Assembly (NCBI GenBank): GCA_001598975.1
Contig: BBXU01000594.1
Location: 36,598-100,597 of the forward strand
Source of the DNA: Parachlorella kessleri
Taxonomy: Eukaryota > Chlorophyta > Trebouxiophyceae > Chlorellales > Chlorellaceae
DNA length: 64,000 nt
Direction of reading: 5' to 3'
Shown here: positions 23,809-36,180 of the stretch, piece after piece
Layout: each line of letters starts with the position of its first letter
How positions within the stretch are numbered: the stretch's first letter is position 1
Notes under the pieces: generated by a model
What the model saw: only the letters and a program-made list of their open reading frames with translations
What the model was told of the DNA's origin: nothing
Database searches by the model: none
Made by a program: the position numbers and the translations under genes

Positions 23809-26800
23809 TCAATTGAACTGGGAGGATGTGGAACCCCTGCACGCCCTTCTCACAGGTATCAGCGACTCTGCCGCTGGCCTAGGTCTCTTCAAGGCCTGAG
23901 GTCCGCGACTCCTAGGCTTCAAATCCTGCTGCTTGCCGCTACCTTCCCTGTCTGGCATTTGGCATTCAGCCTGCCGTGCAGCGCCGCTATCTTGGCATTG
24001 TCCATTCCAATGTCCCAGCTGCGGAGGTGCTGCCGCGGGGCACACATCTGGCGCAGGTGAGCAGGCTGGCTCTGCCGCCTGGGTCGAGTCTCTTTGGTGG
24101 TGCTGCTGCTCTTTCTGCAATCTCTGCTGTTTCCCCAGCTGCCATTGCCTCACCCTTTCAGCAATGCTCGGGCTGGAAGAACGAGGAAGAGAACCCGCTG
24201 CTGCCTCCCGCGTTGCTCTGTCAGCCTCTACAGCACTGGCTGGGCTGCCAGCTGACTGATGTCCACCCCAGTCATGCTCTTCGTCTGGCAACCTCCCCAT
24301 GAACTTGAGGACTGGCTTGCGCTCCAGCTGGCTGACCACATCACAGAGGATGGAGCTGCATCGCATGGGGTTTAGCTCCCTTGTAACTGGGCACAGCACG
24401 GTTGCACCAGGCCCTGCTTGTATGCAAAAGAACATTGCTGGGCACGCCTGTAGAAGAGTAAGCGGTTGGTAAACAACTCTGTCAACAAGGGGGCACAACT
24501 CGCCGCCATCTGCAGGGGCGGCGAGTTGTCGATGTGGCAGGCGCTGCTAACAGAGGCAATAGTTTGAGGCACACTGTACTGACAGCGGCTGGATGGCATG
24601 TCCTACCACACTTCATCTTGAGCTGTATGCACGCCTTAGCATGTCAGCCAGTCAGCCGCTGCTAAGTGCCTACCTTGTATGTAGCTGATTTCCAACACGT
24701 CCCTGGCCCTAGTAGCTGCCACATGGAAAAGCCGCCTTTCCTCAGCAAGGTGCGCGTCAAGTGCCTCCTGATAACTCTCGTCTGCAGGCACAAGAGCCAG
24801 AGCAGGTAGTGTTGTCTGCCAGCTGAAAAGCTATACGCAGCACTGATGCTTGCGCCGCCTGCTGGATGGAACATACATGCATGCCTGGCGTCTTTGCAAC
24901 TGCTGGGCCATAGGGTCACGATAATAGCAACTTTCAGTTTACGGGGGAGAAGGGAGGCCTAAGACTGACTACGTGCGTTCGGCTTGCCTGAGGATGCGTC
25001 ATCCTCAGCTGGCCTGAGGTAGACTGGCAGATAGTAGTCGTTCACTGTTGGCATGAAGACAGCTGGCCACTCCAGGCCCTTGGCAGCGTGGATGGTGGTT
25101 ACAGTGACAGCCTGACCCTGTCCCGCCTGCACTGATATGGGTACGGACCTATTTAGCTGCTCAGGTGCTGCACCTCTTCACCCTTAACCCGTTAACAATG
25201 TCAACAGCGCTAGTGCAAGAAGGGAAGCAATGCCAGCCATAGCCTCAGCCATACCTGGCAGGCTTGGTGGCCCTCCTCCAGGTGGCTAAGGAAGTCACGT
25301 AGGCATGCCATGCCGAGACTGCATGGCAGAGGCATGCATGCTACTCAGACAACGCAAAGGCTTCTGGCGTCACCCAGAACTAGATCTTTAGGCACGGAAA
25401 GGTGGGCCCTGCTCTAGGCAATTCTAGAGGTATTACGCCTGCTCATGAGCAGCAGAATTAAAGCAGAAGGGCCGGAGGAAGGCTTGCAGACATGCCGCGT
25501 CTGCACTCTAACTTGGCCTTCCATATTTTCCCTCACCTGGCCAGCTTGGGCTGCTTGTCGGGCTCTTGTGGCTGCCAGCAGTGGTGAAATGATTTGCAGT
25601 CCGCCAAGAGGGCCTGTATGGCGGCCGAGTCCTCACCCTGCAGGGGCGCCATTCAGACCCAGCAAGTGGACGCCAGCCGCTGTGGTCAAACTCCAACATT
25701 TCAGAAGGGCAGAGAGATGGTGCGTAATAGTTTTCCCTGCCTTCCTGCAGCGTCTGCCAAACAGTAATGCACACGCTCAAATCCGTGAGCCTCGACAGGA
25801 CCTTCCACTCGAGGGCAGTAGTTACCTGCCGAGGAGATTCTCTGCTGCTGCAGGCCTCTTGCTGCTCCTCCAGCCCACAAAGAAGGTCCTGGCTGCCTTT
25901 CGCCCTATGCCCTGCCACGGCAAGTTCCACCACCTCTGGCATTGGCTTGTCACTGAGTGCTGCTTGCAGCTCAGCTATCCACTGCACTACGCCAGAAAGC
26001 CGGCCCAACATGGCATACGCCTGGACCTCTGCTTGAAAGTGAGCGTGGTCCACAGCTGCCTCTGCATGCACACTGCCCCAGTCCTCCTGCCAGCCCCCGG
26101 CATCCGGCCCGTCTTCCTGGTGGCTGGCGGGCTGCGACCAGCTGGCAGGCAGCAAGCTGCTGCTGCAGCACATGCTGCGCGCGCAGGCCAGCAGGCTTGG
26201 CACGGATTTGGCTTGGAGCCGTGCCTCGCTTTGGTATTCCAGTAGTGTCGCCAAGACCGGCGGGCCTGCAACAGCGAGACACATTATGCGTTCAGCAAGT
26301 GATGGCCTTTGTACTGGCACAGAAACGCCGATATTTAAGATGAACACCCAGCTTCTTTGCCTGCTTACCAAGTTCATAGCCTGGTACATTTATCAACTTG
26401 CGAAGTGCGACATCATCTTCTGGATTGGCAATAACCTGCGGTGGGAAGATCACATGAAGCCCAGGGTTGCTGTGCTAGCTTGTAGGTCACCTCCCTGACT
26501 GCTAACTGACTGCTAATCCTACAAAACTCATCTGGACAGACATGCCGACAGGCAGTTCAAGGTCAGGGATCGAGGTAGCAAACCGGCTCTGGTTGAAAGA
26601 CCCACAGACCCTGAGAAGCAGCAAACAGCAGAGCAGCTGTACCTGAAGCAGTGTAAGCACCTCAGCTACCACCTCTTGGTCAACTGCGTTGCCGCGTCGA
26701 GCTATTGTGAAGGGCACATTCAGCCTGCAGCAGGCTTCACGAAGTCATGTCAAGTTTCACAGGGTTTGGACACATGCAGTTTGCATGCCGCCGCCGACTG

Positions 26801-29626
26801 CGCAACCGCATGGAGCGCCACATCTCAGCGCGTACGGTGCGTTTAATACTGCAATGCTCAAAGGCTACCATTTAGGCGCTGTAATCCTACCTGGTGAGTT
26901 CAGCAGCCAGCCAGCTGTGGACTGCCTGCCCATTGAGAGTGAGGCAGCGAAACAGGACCGCAATTTCTCCAGGCTGGCGGCCTCCATCTATCAGCTTACA
27001 AATGCTGGCAGCCACAGCAGCAGCTTCCGCTTCAATCGTTCCTGCAGCAGTGGTGTAAAACATAACTGCCAAATCTTAGCTAGGCTGCTCACTCACAAGG
27101 TCTGCTATGTGCCCCCTTTACCACTCATGCAGTACCTGTGTGCAGGATAAGCTTTGCCTTTTGCCAAGGTGGTCTCAGAAAAAGCCACTCGCACCATACA
27201 AGCAGACATTGACATGCCTTTAACATAACAAAGTAACAAAGACCTTGTTACAGCTGCTCACCGTACTGCTTTACCAGTACTGGCTGATCATTACTGCTTG
27301 TCCTTGCAGCCTCCATTGGCTCATGCCTTGGCCGTCGATTGCCTTTCAGAGCAGCCAGACCTACTGCGCAGACTGCCGGTGTGCACCTGCAACTCATGAA
27401 GGTGCACTATTTATGCTGGTACGAGCTGCACGAAATCCAGCTTATTCACGAATGAGTTTCATGTGCACACTCTAGCTGCTTCCTGTCCCTGGTTAAACCG
27501 ACCTATAGTTGAAACGGACCTATAGTTGATGGTCAAGCGGACCATCTTGGGGGCAAAGCACCGCTTGAAGTGGTCAAAGATGTTTCGTGTTGCATTAGCA
27601 AAGCTCATGATGCTCTGCATGCAGAAGAAGGCAGGCACAGGATTGCTGCAATGGGAGCTTCCCTGCCAGCTTCTGGGGTTTGTAAGTGAAGCACCAGTGA
27701 ATGTCAAGATGTAGGTGTAGCTGCTTTGGGAATGCGGCACAACGATTTAAACGCAGTCCCAGTCGTGCCAGGCACCTACGTATGCCCCCTTGAGGTTACC
27801 TGATCATCGTCTCCCACTGCTGTAATTTGGCCACGGCCCTCCTGGAGCAGTGCTATCAGGTCCACCTGCAATAAAGGATCCGGTAGGTCTGCTGGAACAC
27901 CCCTGCTTCTACCCTATCAGGGTGCAGGTGGGCAGGGAGCATGCGAGCCCCCGTGCTGAAAGTGCCTGGAGCAGACGCCCTGGACTGTGCCGACAAGATT
28001 ATGTCCAGGCTTGGTAACCAAGGGTGCAGAAAACACTAGATCCGGCATGAAGCCTCACCTGTGCGGGACACAAGTCTTGCAGCTCATCCACAATCAGAAA
28101 CTGCCACCGCTCTTGAACCTGGGCCAGAACTCGTGGGTTGGTGCTCAGCAAGTCCCTGGCCAGCCTTGGCAACTCGCCCAGCCGCACAGCATTCATGCGG
28201 CGAAGCTCCTGTCGGAACAAAGCTGCCGCCCGCCTGAATACCTCCAACTGCCCATTGCCCTCTACTCCAGCGCTTGAGCTGCCGGCTGCGCTACACATCT
28301 GGCTGGCAACACCGGATGAAAGGTGCTGCTGTTGCTGCATCCATGCCCAGCAGTACTGGCACTCCTGGGCGTTGACAGAGGCTGGGTCAAAGGCTGAGTC
28401 AAACGTCAGCTCCCTGTAGCGTTGAGGGTCCTGCTGTCTGCAGAGCTGCAGGTGGAGCTCTAGCAGCACACCGGCCTTGGCCCTGGTGCCCAGAGCCGCA
28501 AAGGCAGCGGCACCCTGAGATGAGTCGCTTGCGGCGCCGCTGTCTGCACTCGCTGTAAGGTGGGGCTGCAAGCACCTACATGGCAACAGGCAAGCAGATG
28601 CTTTCCTGTGGACACGGATATAACAACAGATCCGTCTACCCTACACATCCCGCCACACGGGCCCTGTAGCCATGTGCATGTTATGAGAGCTGTATTGCAG
28701 GTAATATGCACTTCAGCCACAGATTAGCAAAGCCTTTTTGGCGGCCTGCATAGTAACATGGTTGCCTGCATCAGCTAGCGGTGATGCGATACAAGCAAGC
28801 ACTGCGCACCTCACAATGGTCGAGTTGGAGCTCATCCTGCTCACCTGTCAAACAGGTGGGAATCAGCATCAGCAGCTGCGGCTACCACAGCAGGCCAGCT
28901 GCTAGTTGATTCCAGACCCAGCCACTGACATATGTGTGTTTTGCAGTATTCCAGCTTCTCCCACCTGCAATGCCAGGGTGCAAGGGTGCTTGCTTGGAGG
29001 TTGGTACATCCTTTGAAAGGATGAACTAGTTACATACCCCGCTCGACCGTGAGATGCATCTGCACGAGCTTGTTATGGTCTGGGTGCTATTTAGTACTGC
29101 TTACCTCAGGCAGCCTCCCAGCACATCCAACAGCTTGTCCTCAGCTACGACAGATGGCGGGGCTGTAAAACCGGCCTCGGACCAGTAGCAGGACAAGAGT
29201 CGGAAACTCCACCCATGGAAAGTCTGCGGCGTGACAGCAGCTCCGGCTCCTGCTGCACCCAGCCGGCCGCGCAACTCCTCCACCGCCTTGCGAGAGAACG
29301 CCATCACCAGGATAGCATCTGCGGGGATGCCCTGTAGGCAGCAATCCGCTGGCAGCTAACAAAACGCTTTGGATATGTCCGCACGTCATACCGCAAAGAC
29401 TTCGCTGAGGCGAGGTGCCTATTCATGGCTGGAAGCGATTGCTTGCAGCTGCGCCTTCCTGCCATACCTGAGAAAGAAGGTGAGCCACTCTTGCTATCAT
29501 GGTGCTGGTCTTTCCTGTCCCCGCGGCGGCGTGGATAAGTACAGGTGTGTTGATTGCGGCCTGAGCGGCCTCCAACTGAGAGGCGTTCAGAGGCAGCCCT
29601 TGAGTGGCCAGCTGAGTGTTGATCAT
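23809..29626 (-). CDS. UvrD/Rep superfamily 1 DNA helicase (SRS2-like)
   Basis: ATP-dependent 3'-5' DNA helicase of the UvrD/SRS2-like type, expected in nuclear or organellar DNA repair and recombination control. Fifteen exons join in phase to 1011 aa: 29626-29468, 29331-29105, 28575-28059, 27865-27800, 27614-27503, 27363-27262, 27041-26891, 26724-26643, 26435-26369, 26265-25826, 25637-25537, 25318-25255, 25126-24988, 24781-24674 and 24509-23809. Motifs in order: Q-motif LNASQLEAAQ, Walker A AAGTGKT, VMAFSRKAVEELRGRL, TFHGWSFRLL, Walker B FLIVDELQDL, AVGDDDQSIMSFANA, LTINYRS, IAVLFR, IHAAKGLEWPAVFMP and EERRLFHVAATRAR. The final 200 residues are low-complexity with basic patches and lack a known domain. 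The intron after 24988 has a GC donor. Residues 200-330 form a family-variable insert. The gene is head-to-head with the U2B'' gene. Confidence 0.93.
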
Positions 29627-29987
29627 CGTCCTCTATGCCTGTCCTTTCCTGGCTAGGCGAGCTGAACTTCAAGCCTCAGGCACCCAGACGATGTGCCCGA
29701 GGGGCATCGTGCATTCTTCCTGCGCACAGCTGCTGAAATCGATGAAAGGCCCCGAGAAGACAGACTGCCGCAGTTTCCGCCTAAGCTGTGCCTGCTGTGC
29801 CAAACCAGAAGAGCTAGCGCAGTCCGCGTTTTGAGCCACTCTCTGAGAATATCATCACTATTCTATATACTCGGGACGCACGCTACGGAGAGCCGTGCCC
29901 TTGGGCAGGGAGACTAGTTTGGCAGCCGAAGTGGGGAAGCCAAGCCTGAGAAAGTCCCGAATACAGGCGGCAAAGTAAACTTACAAC
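29627..29987. promoter_or_regulatory. Shared upstream region of divergent helicase and U2B'' genes
   Basis: 361 bases between the helicase start (29626, minus) and the U2B'' start (29988, plus). It should hold both promoters. I found no named motif. Confidence 0.45.
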
Positions 29988-31495
29988 ATGGAGCCAGAGG
30001 CCATGGCTGTAGATGGGCAAGTCGCTGATGGTGGGGCCAGCTCCCAGCACACCCTCTACGTGAACAATTTGTATGAGAAGATAAAACCCGATGGTGAGTT
30101 GCATGTCATGAAAGTGCCCACGCTACTGCTTGGGCTGCCTCCTGATAGACACAAGTCCCCTGCTTGGGCAGCGAAGTGTTGCTCCCCTGCGGTCCTCTGC
30201 CTGCAGACATGAAGAAGTGCATGCGGTGCATATTTGGGCAGTTTGGCAACATCCTAGATGTGATTAACCGGCGGACGTACCGGCTGCGGGGGCAGGCCTG
30301 GGTGGTCTTTGAGCGGCCAGAGGATGCACGCAATGCGCTGCATTCCATGCAGGGCTTCCCCTTTTTCGACAAGCCCATCGTGAGTGCTTTAGCTTGCTGC
30401 ATGAAAGATTCCGACGGTGCTGTCATATGCAGCGTTCCAGTACTGTGTTCCTGCCGCCTACGACCGTGGCTCCTAGGATTCAACACCTTAAAGGCTTTCC
30501 TGATGGTCTGCTGCAGCGGATAACCTTTGCCAAGACCAAATCGGATGCGGTGGCCAAACTGGAGGGCAGCTATGAGGAGAGGGATGTGGAGTTGCGGAAG
30601 CAGAAGAACAAGGAGGCGCGAGGTCAGGCCCACGGCTGCCCACGTCGCTTGCATGGTCCTGCGTTTGGGAGCAGTGCTACTGAGTGTGCATTTGATCCTG
30701 AAGGTGCTCGTTCCACGCAGTTGCCACACTGCTATGGAATCCACGAATTACCTCCCTTGCGGGGCTGTTTGCAGACAAGCTGCTGGAGCGCAGCAAGGAG
30801 CGGCAGGCGACAGGGGTCCCATCGGTTGCCCAGGTGGGCTGAGCTGCATCCCTAAGAGCATGAAAGCATGACCAGTTATGCCACTCATAACATCCCACTC
30901 GCAATAGCAATATGCTGGGACGTCCTCTGGTGGTTGTTGCAAAGTGCTCCAGTTGCGTCTCCCGCTAGGCACTGCCTGGAGTGATGGTATGTCATGGGCT
31001 TGCTGCCTGCTAAAGTTCCCATTGGGTATCTGTTGCAGGCAGCACAACAGGCGGCGACGGCCAACATGCCCAACAAAATCTTGTTTGTGGAAAATCTGCC
31101 TGAGGGCACCAACGAGGCCATGCTTACCATGCTCTTCCAGCAGTTCCCAGGCTTCGTGGAGGTACTTAGGGCCAGGGACTGGGCAGTGCTGTTTGCTGGG
31201 CTCGATATTGTTGCTTGATGTGCTCGGTGGGTGGCTTCTGGTAGATCGGGTCGTTCAAGGGTTGTAGTGTGCAGACTATGTTGTAGTCTGGGGTTTGCCT
31301 GAGGACCGAGCCCTCCGCACCAGCGGTAACTGTGGCTGGCTTGTTGGCGTGTAGGTGCGCATGGTGCCCCAGAAGCCTGGCATCGCGTTCTGCGAGTACC
31401 AGAGCGACGTGCAGTCAACGGTGGCCATGCAAGGCCTCCAGGGCTTCAAGCTGGCAACAGACAAGGCGATGAAGGTCACCTATGCGCGGCAGTAG
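29988..31495 (+). CDS. SNRPB2: U2 small nuclear ribonucleoprotein B'' (U1A/U2B''/SNF family)
   Basis: Binds the U2 snRNA stem-loop IV together with U2A' as part of the spliceosome; some lineages use one protein for U1 and U2. Six exons: 29988-30093, 30207-30379, 30517-30622, 30775-30833, 31039-31161 and 31355-31495; 235 aa, the usual family length. RRM1 covers roughly residues 18-95: [12 protein letters not shown] (RNP2), [30 protein letters not shown] (RNP1) and [16 protein letters not shown] charged linker follows, then RRM2 from about residue 155: [42 protein letters not shown] and the C-terminus MKVTYARQ. The start has a second in-frame ATG five codons on. U1A and U2B'' cannot be separated from sequence alone. 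Confidence 0.93.
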
Positions 31496-32555
31496 CTCTG
31501 GCCTGCTATGCCGCCGCTGCAACGGGGTTGGCCTGCTGCCGCCTTGCACGCACAGTGGCAGCCTTTGCACGGCTAACAACAACTTGCATAGGGAGTTGCC
31601 TGCAGCTTGCACATGAGGCGATGTACTGCGCCTTTGCTGGGCGCCTCGTCTTGCACCCCGGCACTGGGTACATGCTGGCTGCATGCCTTGCACTAAGTGG
31701 CAGCCGTGACCGTGACGCGAGTTCTCTGGTTCGTGAACGGCCCCAAGTTGTGGTCAGTCAGCCACCTTGCACACTTGAGGTTTTCCTGCTTGCTGCATCG
31801 CAAAGCTGCGATTGCATGTGAGGCGTGCCGTCGTACTGCTTGTAGCGTTGCCGCTTTACACGTCCCAATTGCAGCTGAAAATGGTGGCAGATAAGTTGCA
31901 CTTTGTGGGCACCGGTGTGATCTAAAATTGGCGCAGCAGCTTAAAATTCCAATGAGGCGGGCCAGGAGTTAAAAAGTGGCGTACACTGCTATCCATTCAG
32001 TTGCTTCACAGCCACCTACCCTATGTTGGCACCACCTGCCGCCGTTCACAAATAGTTGTACAACAGGCCAAGCATAATACAAAAATGGCGGTGGGAAGGC
32101 TGGGGAGTAGTACATATACCTTGGCAAAGCCAGGGGCACCACAATGACACACAATTGATAACGCTGGGGAAATCCTCTCAAATCATGAGTTCAATCATAT
32201 ACAGCGCTTTCAACTTCAGGCAAACTCCCTACTGTAAGCACTCTAGCTATGACAAGACCCTATGACCCGGCGTTGCCGAAAGCATGTACTCATCCCTGCA
32301 CTCCTGCTTAATAACCAGGTCTCAGCAACAAGTGCACACTACCTGCCACCCTCACCATACCTAGCATATAAGTACATACCTTGAAGGAGATGCCAAGTTC
32401 ACGTCTCTTAACTTCACATGGCAGAACACCATTGGCGCCCCACCCCAGCCAACCATGCATGTAAGCAGCCACTGTCTTAGCATCCCCTGCATTGAAAGCC
32501 AACCAGCCCCTCGGTCCTTCCCTCGCCAGTGCCTGGGCCCTGCTAAGCCTTGCTG
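31496..32555. other. Convergent intergenic region
   Basis: About 1.06 kb between the U2B'' stop and the stop of the glycine-zipper protein gene. A minus-strand frame at 32502-32308 ends at a plausible donor and could be an additional 3' exon of the glycine-zipper gene if its last stop were spliced out, but no motif supports this. Nothing else recognised. Confidence 0.4.
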
Positions 32556-34356
32556 CTAAGTTGCTAAGCTGGGTTGTCCTTCTACTGAAGTATAACTTGG
32601 CTGCTGACTGTCAGGGGAGCCTTCGCCAGCAACAAGGGGTTCCTCTGCCAATTCCTCAGACCCGGGGGCTCCCTCATCAGGTGGGTCACATGCTGCTACC
32701 TGGACAGGCACTAGCTCCTGCGGCTGTGTTGCTGAGCCGTCCGCATGTGGTGCTCTTGTACCGCCTTGTGCTGATGCCTCTGCATGAGGATGCCAATGCG
32801 TGGCATAATGCGCTGCAGCTCCTGCACCAACGAGACGCCAAGGCAGGCTGTAAGCTATTTGCCGGATTATTAGACGACCACTCATGCCTCCAAGCCGGTG
32901 CATCACAGCGAAACAGCCTCTAGTCCCTGCGAAGTTCGTGCAGGCATACATGTTCAAGACACTGCTGGCACAGCGCATGACCACCACGGATGGCAGGCAG
33001 AGACTGTGCCAGCACGCACCACTCAGCGCGCCACCAACCACCAAAGCAGCCCCAGCCTTGGCCCCAACAGCAACTCCAAGCGGGCCTGCAAGGAGCACAC
33101 GGCAGTTCTTGTCACTATCCTGACGGTCCGGTAGCCACAGGTGGGTATGGCATAGAATACGAAGATATGCCATACCCTCATCATCACTGTGGACCGCTAA
33201 GCCTTCATAAAGAAGGGCTGGACGCAAGAATCAGTAGCAGACAAGTCATAAGCCGTCATAGAAAAACAGTTGGACATAGAATCATTAGCAGACAAGCACA
33301 CCAGACACCAGCTGGGGAAAACCTTGCAATGCAGCACCTTCGCTCACCTGCTACCACACCGCCAACTGCGGCACCAAGGACGGACACCCCAAGCGGTGAT
33401 ATGACCACGGCCTCCGCTTGGTGCCAGCTTCGATGCAGTGCTGCTGAGAGCTGGCTGCTCAAGGCTGAAGCCTGCTGCTGCTGCTGCTGTTTGTCGCCCG
33501 CACCACCTTCACCCGGCGTGCCTTCCATACTGGGCATCGCACTTTCACTGCGTTTCTTGTGAAGCACCTCAAGCTCCCTTTCTTCTGGCTGTGGCGCTGG
33601 CTTGGCTGTGCCTGAGCCACTAGGCCAGGTCAAGCTAGGGATGTGCAGGTTGGGCAAATGCCAGCCGGTGGGGGTGGCAGTCGCCTGCCCTCCAGAAGTG
33701 CTGCCCCTGTTGCCGATGGCGCTGTGCTGCCCTCTCTGTTCCTGACTCTGAGCGTCGATCAGGCTGGCTGCTGTTGCTGCTGCTTTGCTGCTGTCGGTGC
33801 TATGCATCCACACTAGCAAACCAGAACCTGGCACATAGTGGAGCCAGCCACCTGCTACAGGCTGCGGCTGAGCTAAGGTTGTGCCCACCTGCGAACCGAA
33901 TACGCTGCTGTCTGAGCATACGTGGGTCTTGCTGGGTATCTGGCTACCAGTTTCGCTGCTGCTGGGACGGCTCCAGATAAAGCTGGAGCCGGGAACGTAA
34001 CTGAGCCACCCATCGCTGCTGCCGGTTGCGGCAGTGGCTTGGTGTTGGCCGGCTGCCCCTGCACTGCTTGTAGGCTGAGCTAACAGTTCTGGGCCTGGCA
34101 ACCGTTGCAGCCAGCTGCTTCCCTTGTCCTCCACTGGAGAGAGAGTGCTGCTGCAAAGCTGCTTCTGCTGTTGCACCTCTGCTTTCTCGTCATGGTCAAG
34201 CGGGCAGCTGCTGTTGATAGAGACGGGAAGTCGCTCAACCTCACCGGTCAGGTAGGGAAATGACACCCCGACTGGGGCCCCAGGGGCTGGCGGGGGCTCG
34301 TTCAGCAGGTCCTCTAAGTCGTCCAAAGTCTCCGGCTTGCTGGACCAATAAAACAT
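32556..34356 (-). CDS. Glycine-zipper membrane protein with repeated W-x3-VPGS motifs, unknown function
   Basis: I do not recognise the family. Two exons, 34356-33348 and 33085-32556, join in phase to 511 aa. The N-terminal two thirds looks disordered and polar but repeats a short tryptophan motif: SSWLQRLPGPELL (about residue 80), DGWLSYVPGSSFIW (115), GGWLHYVPGSGLLVW (169), and a related GWHLPNLHIPSLTW (231). A Q tract (about 290-295) follows. At residues 321-365 lies a Gly/Ala-rich hydrophobic stretch with GxxxG spacing (PLGVSVLGAAVGGVVAG, then PLGVAVGAKAGAALVVGGAL), best read as a glycine-zipper hairpin in a membrane. Syntaxin-17 has a comparable hairpin, but I see no SNARE motif. The intron falls exactly in the hairpin, between VVAG and PLGV. 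The tail is acidic. Confidence 0.7.
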
Positions 34357-34647
34357 TGCTGGCTCGTACAGCTCAACTCACTCCCTGTTCGCATTCCCTG
34401 CCACCCATGCTAATTACTGTGCATAGCTTTAATACTTTGTTGGTTCCTGTGCTGAGGGCGCTTGGGAGGTTTCAAGCTCATCAGGGTGATGACATGGCAA
34501 CTTGAAGGAAAGTGTGCCCACCAAAGCGCGCGCTGAAAGCAAGGATGTCAGCTCGCGACTGCTGAATGCGGCAGGAGAGCTAGGAAGGGCAAATATACGA
34601 TTGTCTGCCTGCTAGTAGGTGCCCAGCCCAAACACATCTCTGCTGCC
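34357..34647. promoter_or_regulatory. Shared upstream region of divergent glycine-zipper and dephospho-CoA kinase genes
   Basis: 291 bases between two head-to-head start codons (34356 minus, 34648 plus). Both promoters are inferred to lie here from position; no motif was identified. Confidence 0.4.
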
Positions 34648-35932
34648 ATGAGACTTGTGGGCTTAACAGGAGGCATAGCCTGTGGAAAGAGCACAGTATC
34701 TGCGCTCTTGCAAGATTCGGGCTTGGCTATAGTTGACTGCGACAAGCTAGCGAGAGAAGTTGTTCAAAGGGTGGGTTGGGAGAGGGTACCTTTCAGCATG
34801 TGTGCCGCAAAGGGTGTCAAGGCTCGAAATTGCAAGACTTAACATGACACATGCACACTGCAGGGAACTTGGGGGCACAGAAGAGTTGTCAAAGCTTTTG
34901 GGCCCGGCATATTGCAGACCAGTGGTCAGTGCTGGGGCATTCCTGGCCCCATGGATGGGAAGGGTTTGCCAGGGGCTACTGTGTCACCCGCTCAACTCCC
35001 CGACGCCGTGTCAAACCCTTATCCTTTTGTCCAGACTATGCAGTCCATAGCTGGCTGACTTGCCGTAGGGGAGGTGAACCGCGAGGCTTTGGGGGAGCTT
35101 GTCTTTAGAGACCCAGTGGCAAGGCGGCGCTTGAATACAGCCACGCACTTGCCCGTCCTTCTAGCAATCGTGAGGCAGCTCCTCGTACACTGGCTTAGCT
35201 GCAGGCCTGTGGTGGTAAGTTTTCGCACCCGCTGCTTGTTTCCACCGCAGCCTCCTCCCTGTTGACGTTAGTGCACAATGCCTTAACCCTGGCCCAAATG
35301 CAGGTGCTAGATATGCCGCTCCTCTTTGAGACTGGGTTCTTCCACGTCACCAGGCCCCGAGTCCTTGTGGCCTGCAGCGCAGCAGTACAGGTGCGCTAGT
35401 CTGGGGCCCCTTCCACCATACTAGAACACCTTTATCTAGCGTGGGTGGCAGGTAGTGCGAAAAGGGAGTGAGAGTTGAGCTGTACGAGTAGGACTGGATG
35501 CAGATTGCACCTGAGTCTTGCCTGAGTTCTGAGCCAGTAGTTCTCTTCCCAAGATAAGCTAAGGCCACTGGAAGAGTAGGAGCAGCTCAACTGTTTCGTT
35601 TTATCAAGGCTGACGGCAGTCACCACCTCCCGGCAGCCATATCACTAAGTGACATACAATGCTTGCAGAGGCAGCGCCTCATGAGGAGAGACCAGCTAAG
35701 CCAGGCGGCCGCCGAAGCACGCATGGCTTCACAAATGTCGCTGGAACGCAAGCGCAGACTGGCTGACATTGTCATCGAGAATGACGGCACCGTGGAACAG
35801 TTGGAGTCGGACATCGCAGAGCTGACAGCCCGGTTGAACAGTGGGGCTTGGCTGCACCAGTTGGTATTGTCTCCGATTGGGTTGACTGTTGCGGCGATTG
35901 CGGTTGCAGCATGGCTTGCATTTGGTAGGTGA
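34648..35932 (+). CDS. COAE: Dephospho-CoA kinase
   Basis: Catalyses the last step of coenzyme A synthesis: ATP-dependent phosphorylation of the 3'-hydroxyl of dephospho-CoA. Five exons: 34648-34770, 34864-34924, 35069-35214, 35304-35390 and 35669-35932; 226 aa. P-loop [12 protein letters not shown] lies at residues 5-16, followed by [78 protein letters not shown] and the [11 protein letters not shown] segment. All are CoaE hallmarks. After the kinase domain comes a hydrophobic helix (about residues 205-223, [19 protein letters not shown]), a C-terminal membrane anchor as in several eukaryotic homologues; the target membrane is unknown. Intron 4 hosts a copy of dispersed repeat A. Confidence 0.93.
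35434..35570 (+). repeat. Dispersed repeat family A, copy 2 (intronic)
   Basis: Matches blocks of 1184-1410 in the same order and orientation, including GGGTGGCAGGTAGTG, GAGTTG, GACTGGATGCAGA, CTTGCCTGAGTTCTGA and CTAAGGCCAC. It lies within the last intron (35391-35668) of the dephospho-CoA kinase gene. No terminal inverted repeats were seen at the edges. Confidence 0.55.
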
Positions 35933-36180
35933 CACCAGAGGGTCCACCAACGCACCATATCAGTAGGGTTCAGATTCGTGAAAAAAGTAGCTGCCAGGCT
36001 TGGTGGGGAAGGAGGAGCTGTATACCTACATACTTGAGCAGCAGATCAAACTATTCCACATTGAACAATGTTGAGGTGGTGCACTGAGCTGGAAAGCGTA
36101 AAATTTCTGCTCGTCCGCCAATCATTGGTGCCCAGTCCACACCCCTTACAAGCTGGCTTGCACATGTCCCTGCCTGTTGT

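Noticed and set aside
25445..26245. 266-codon plus-strand open frame
   Set aside because: It lies antisense to helicase exons 26265-25826 and 25637-25537, has no conserved motif, and the minus strand carries clear UvrD motifs in phase.
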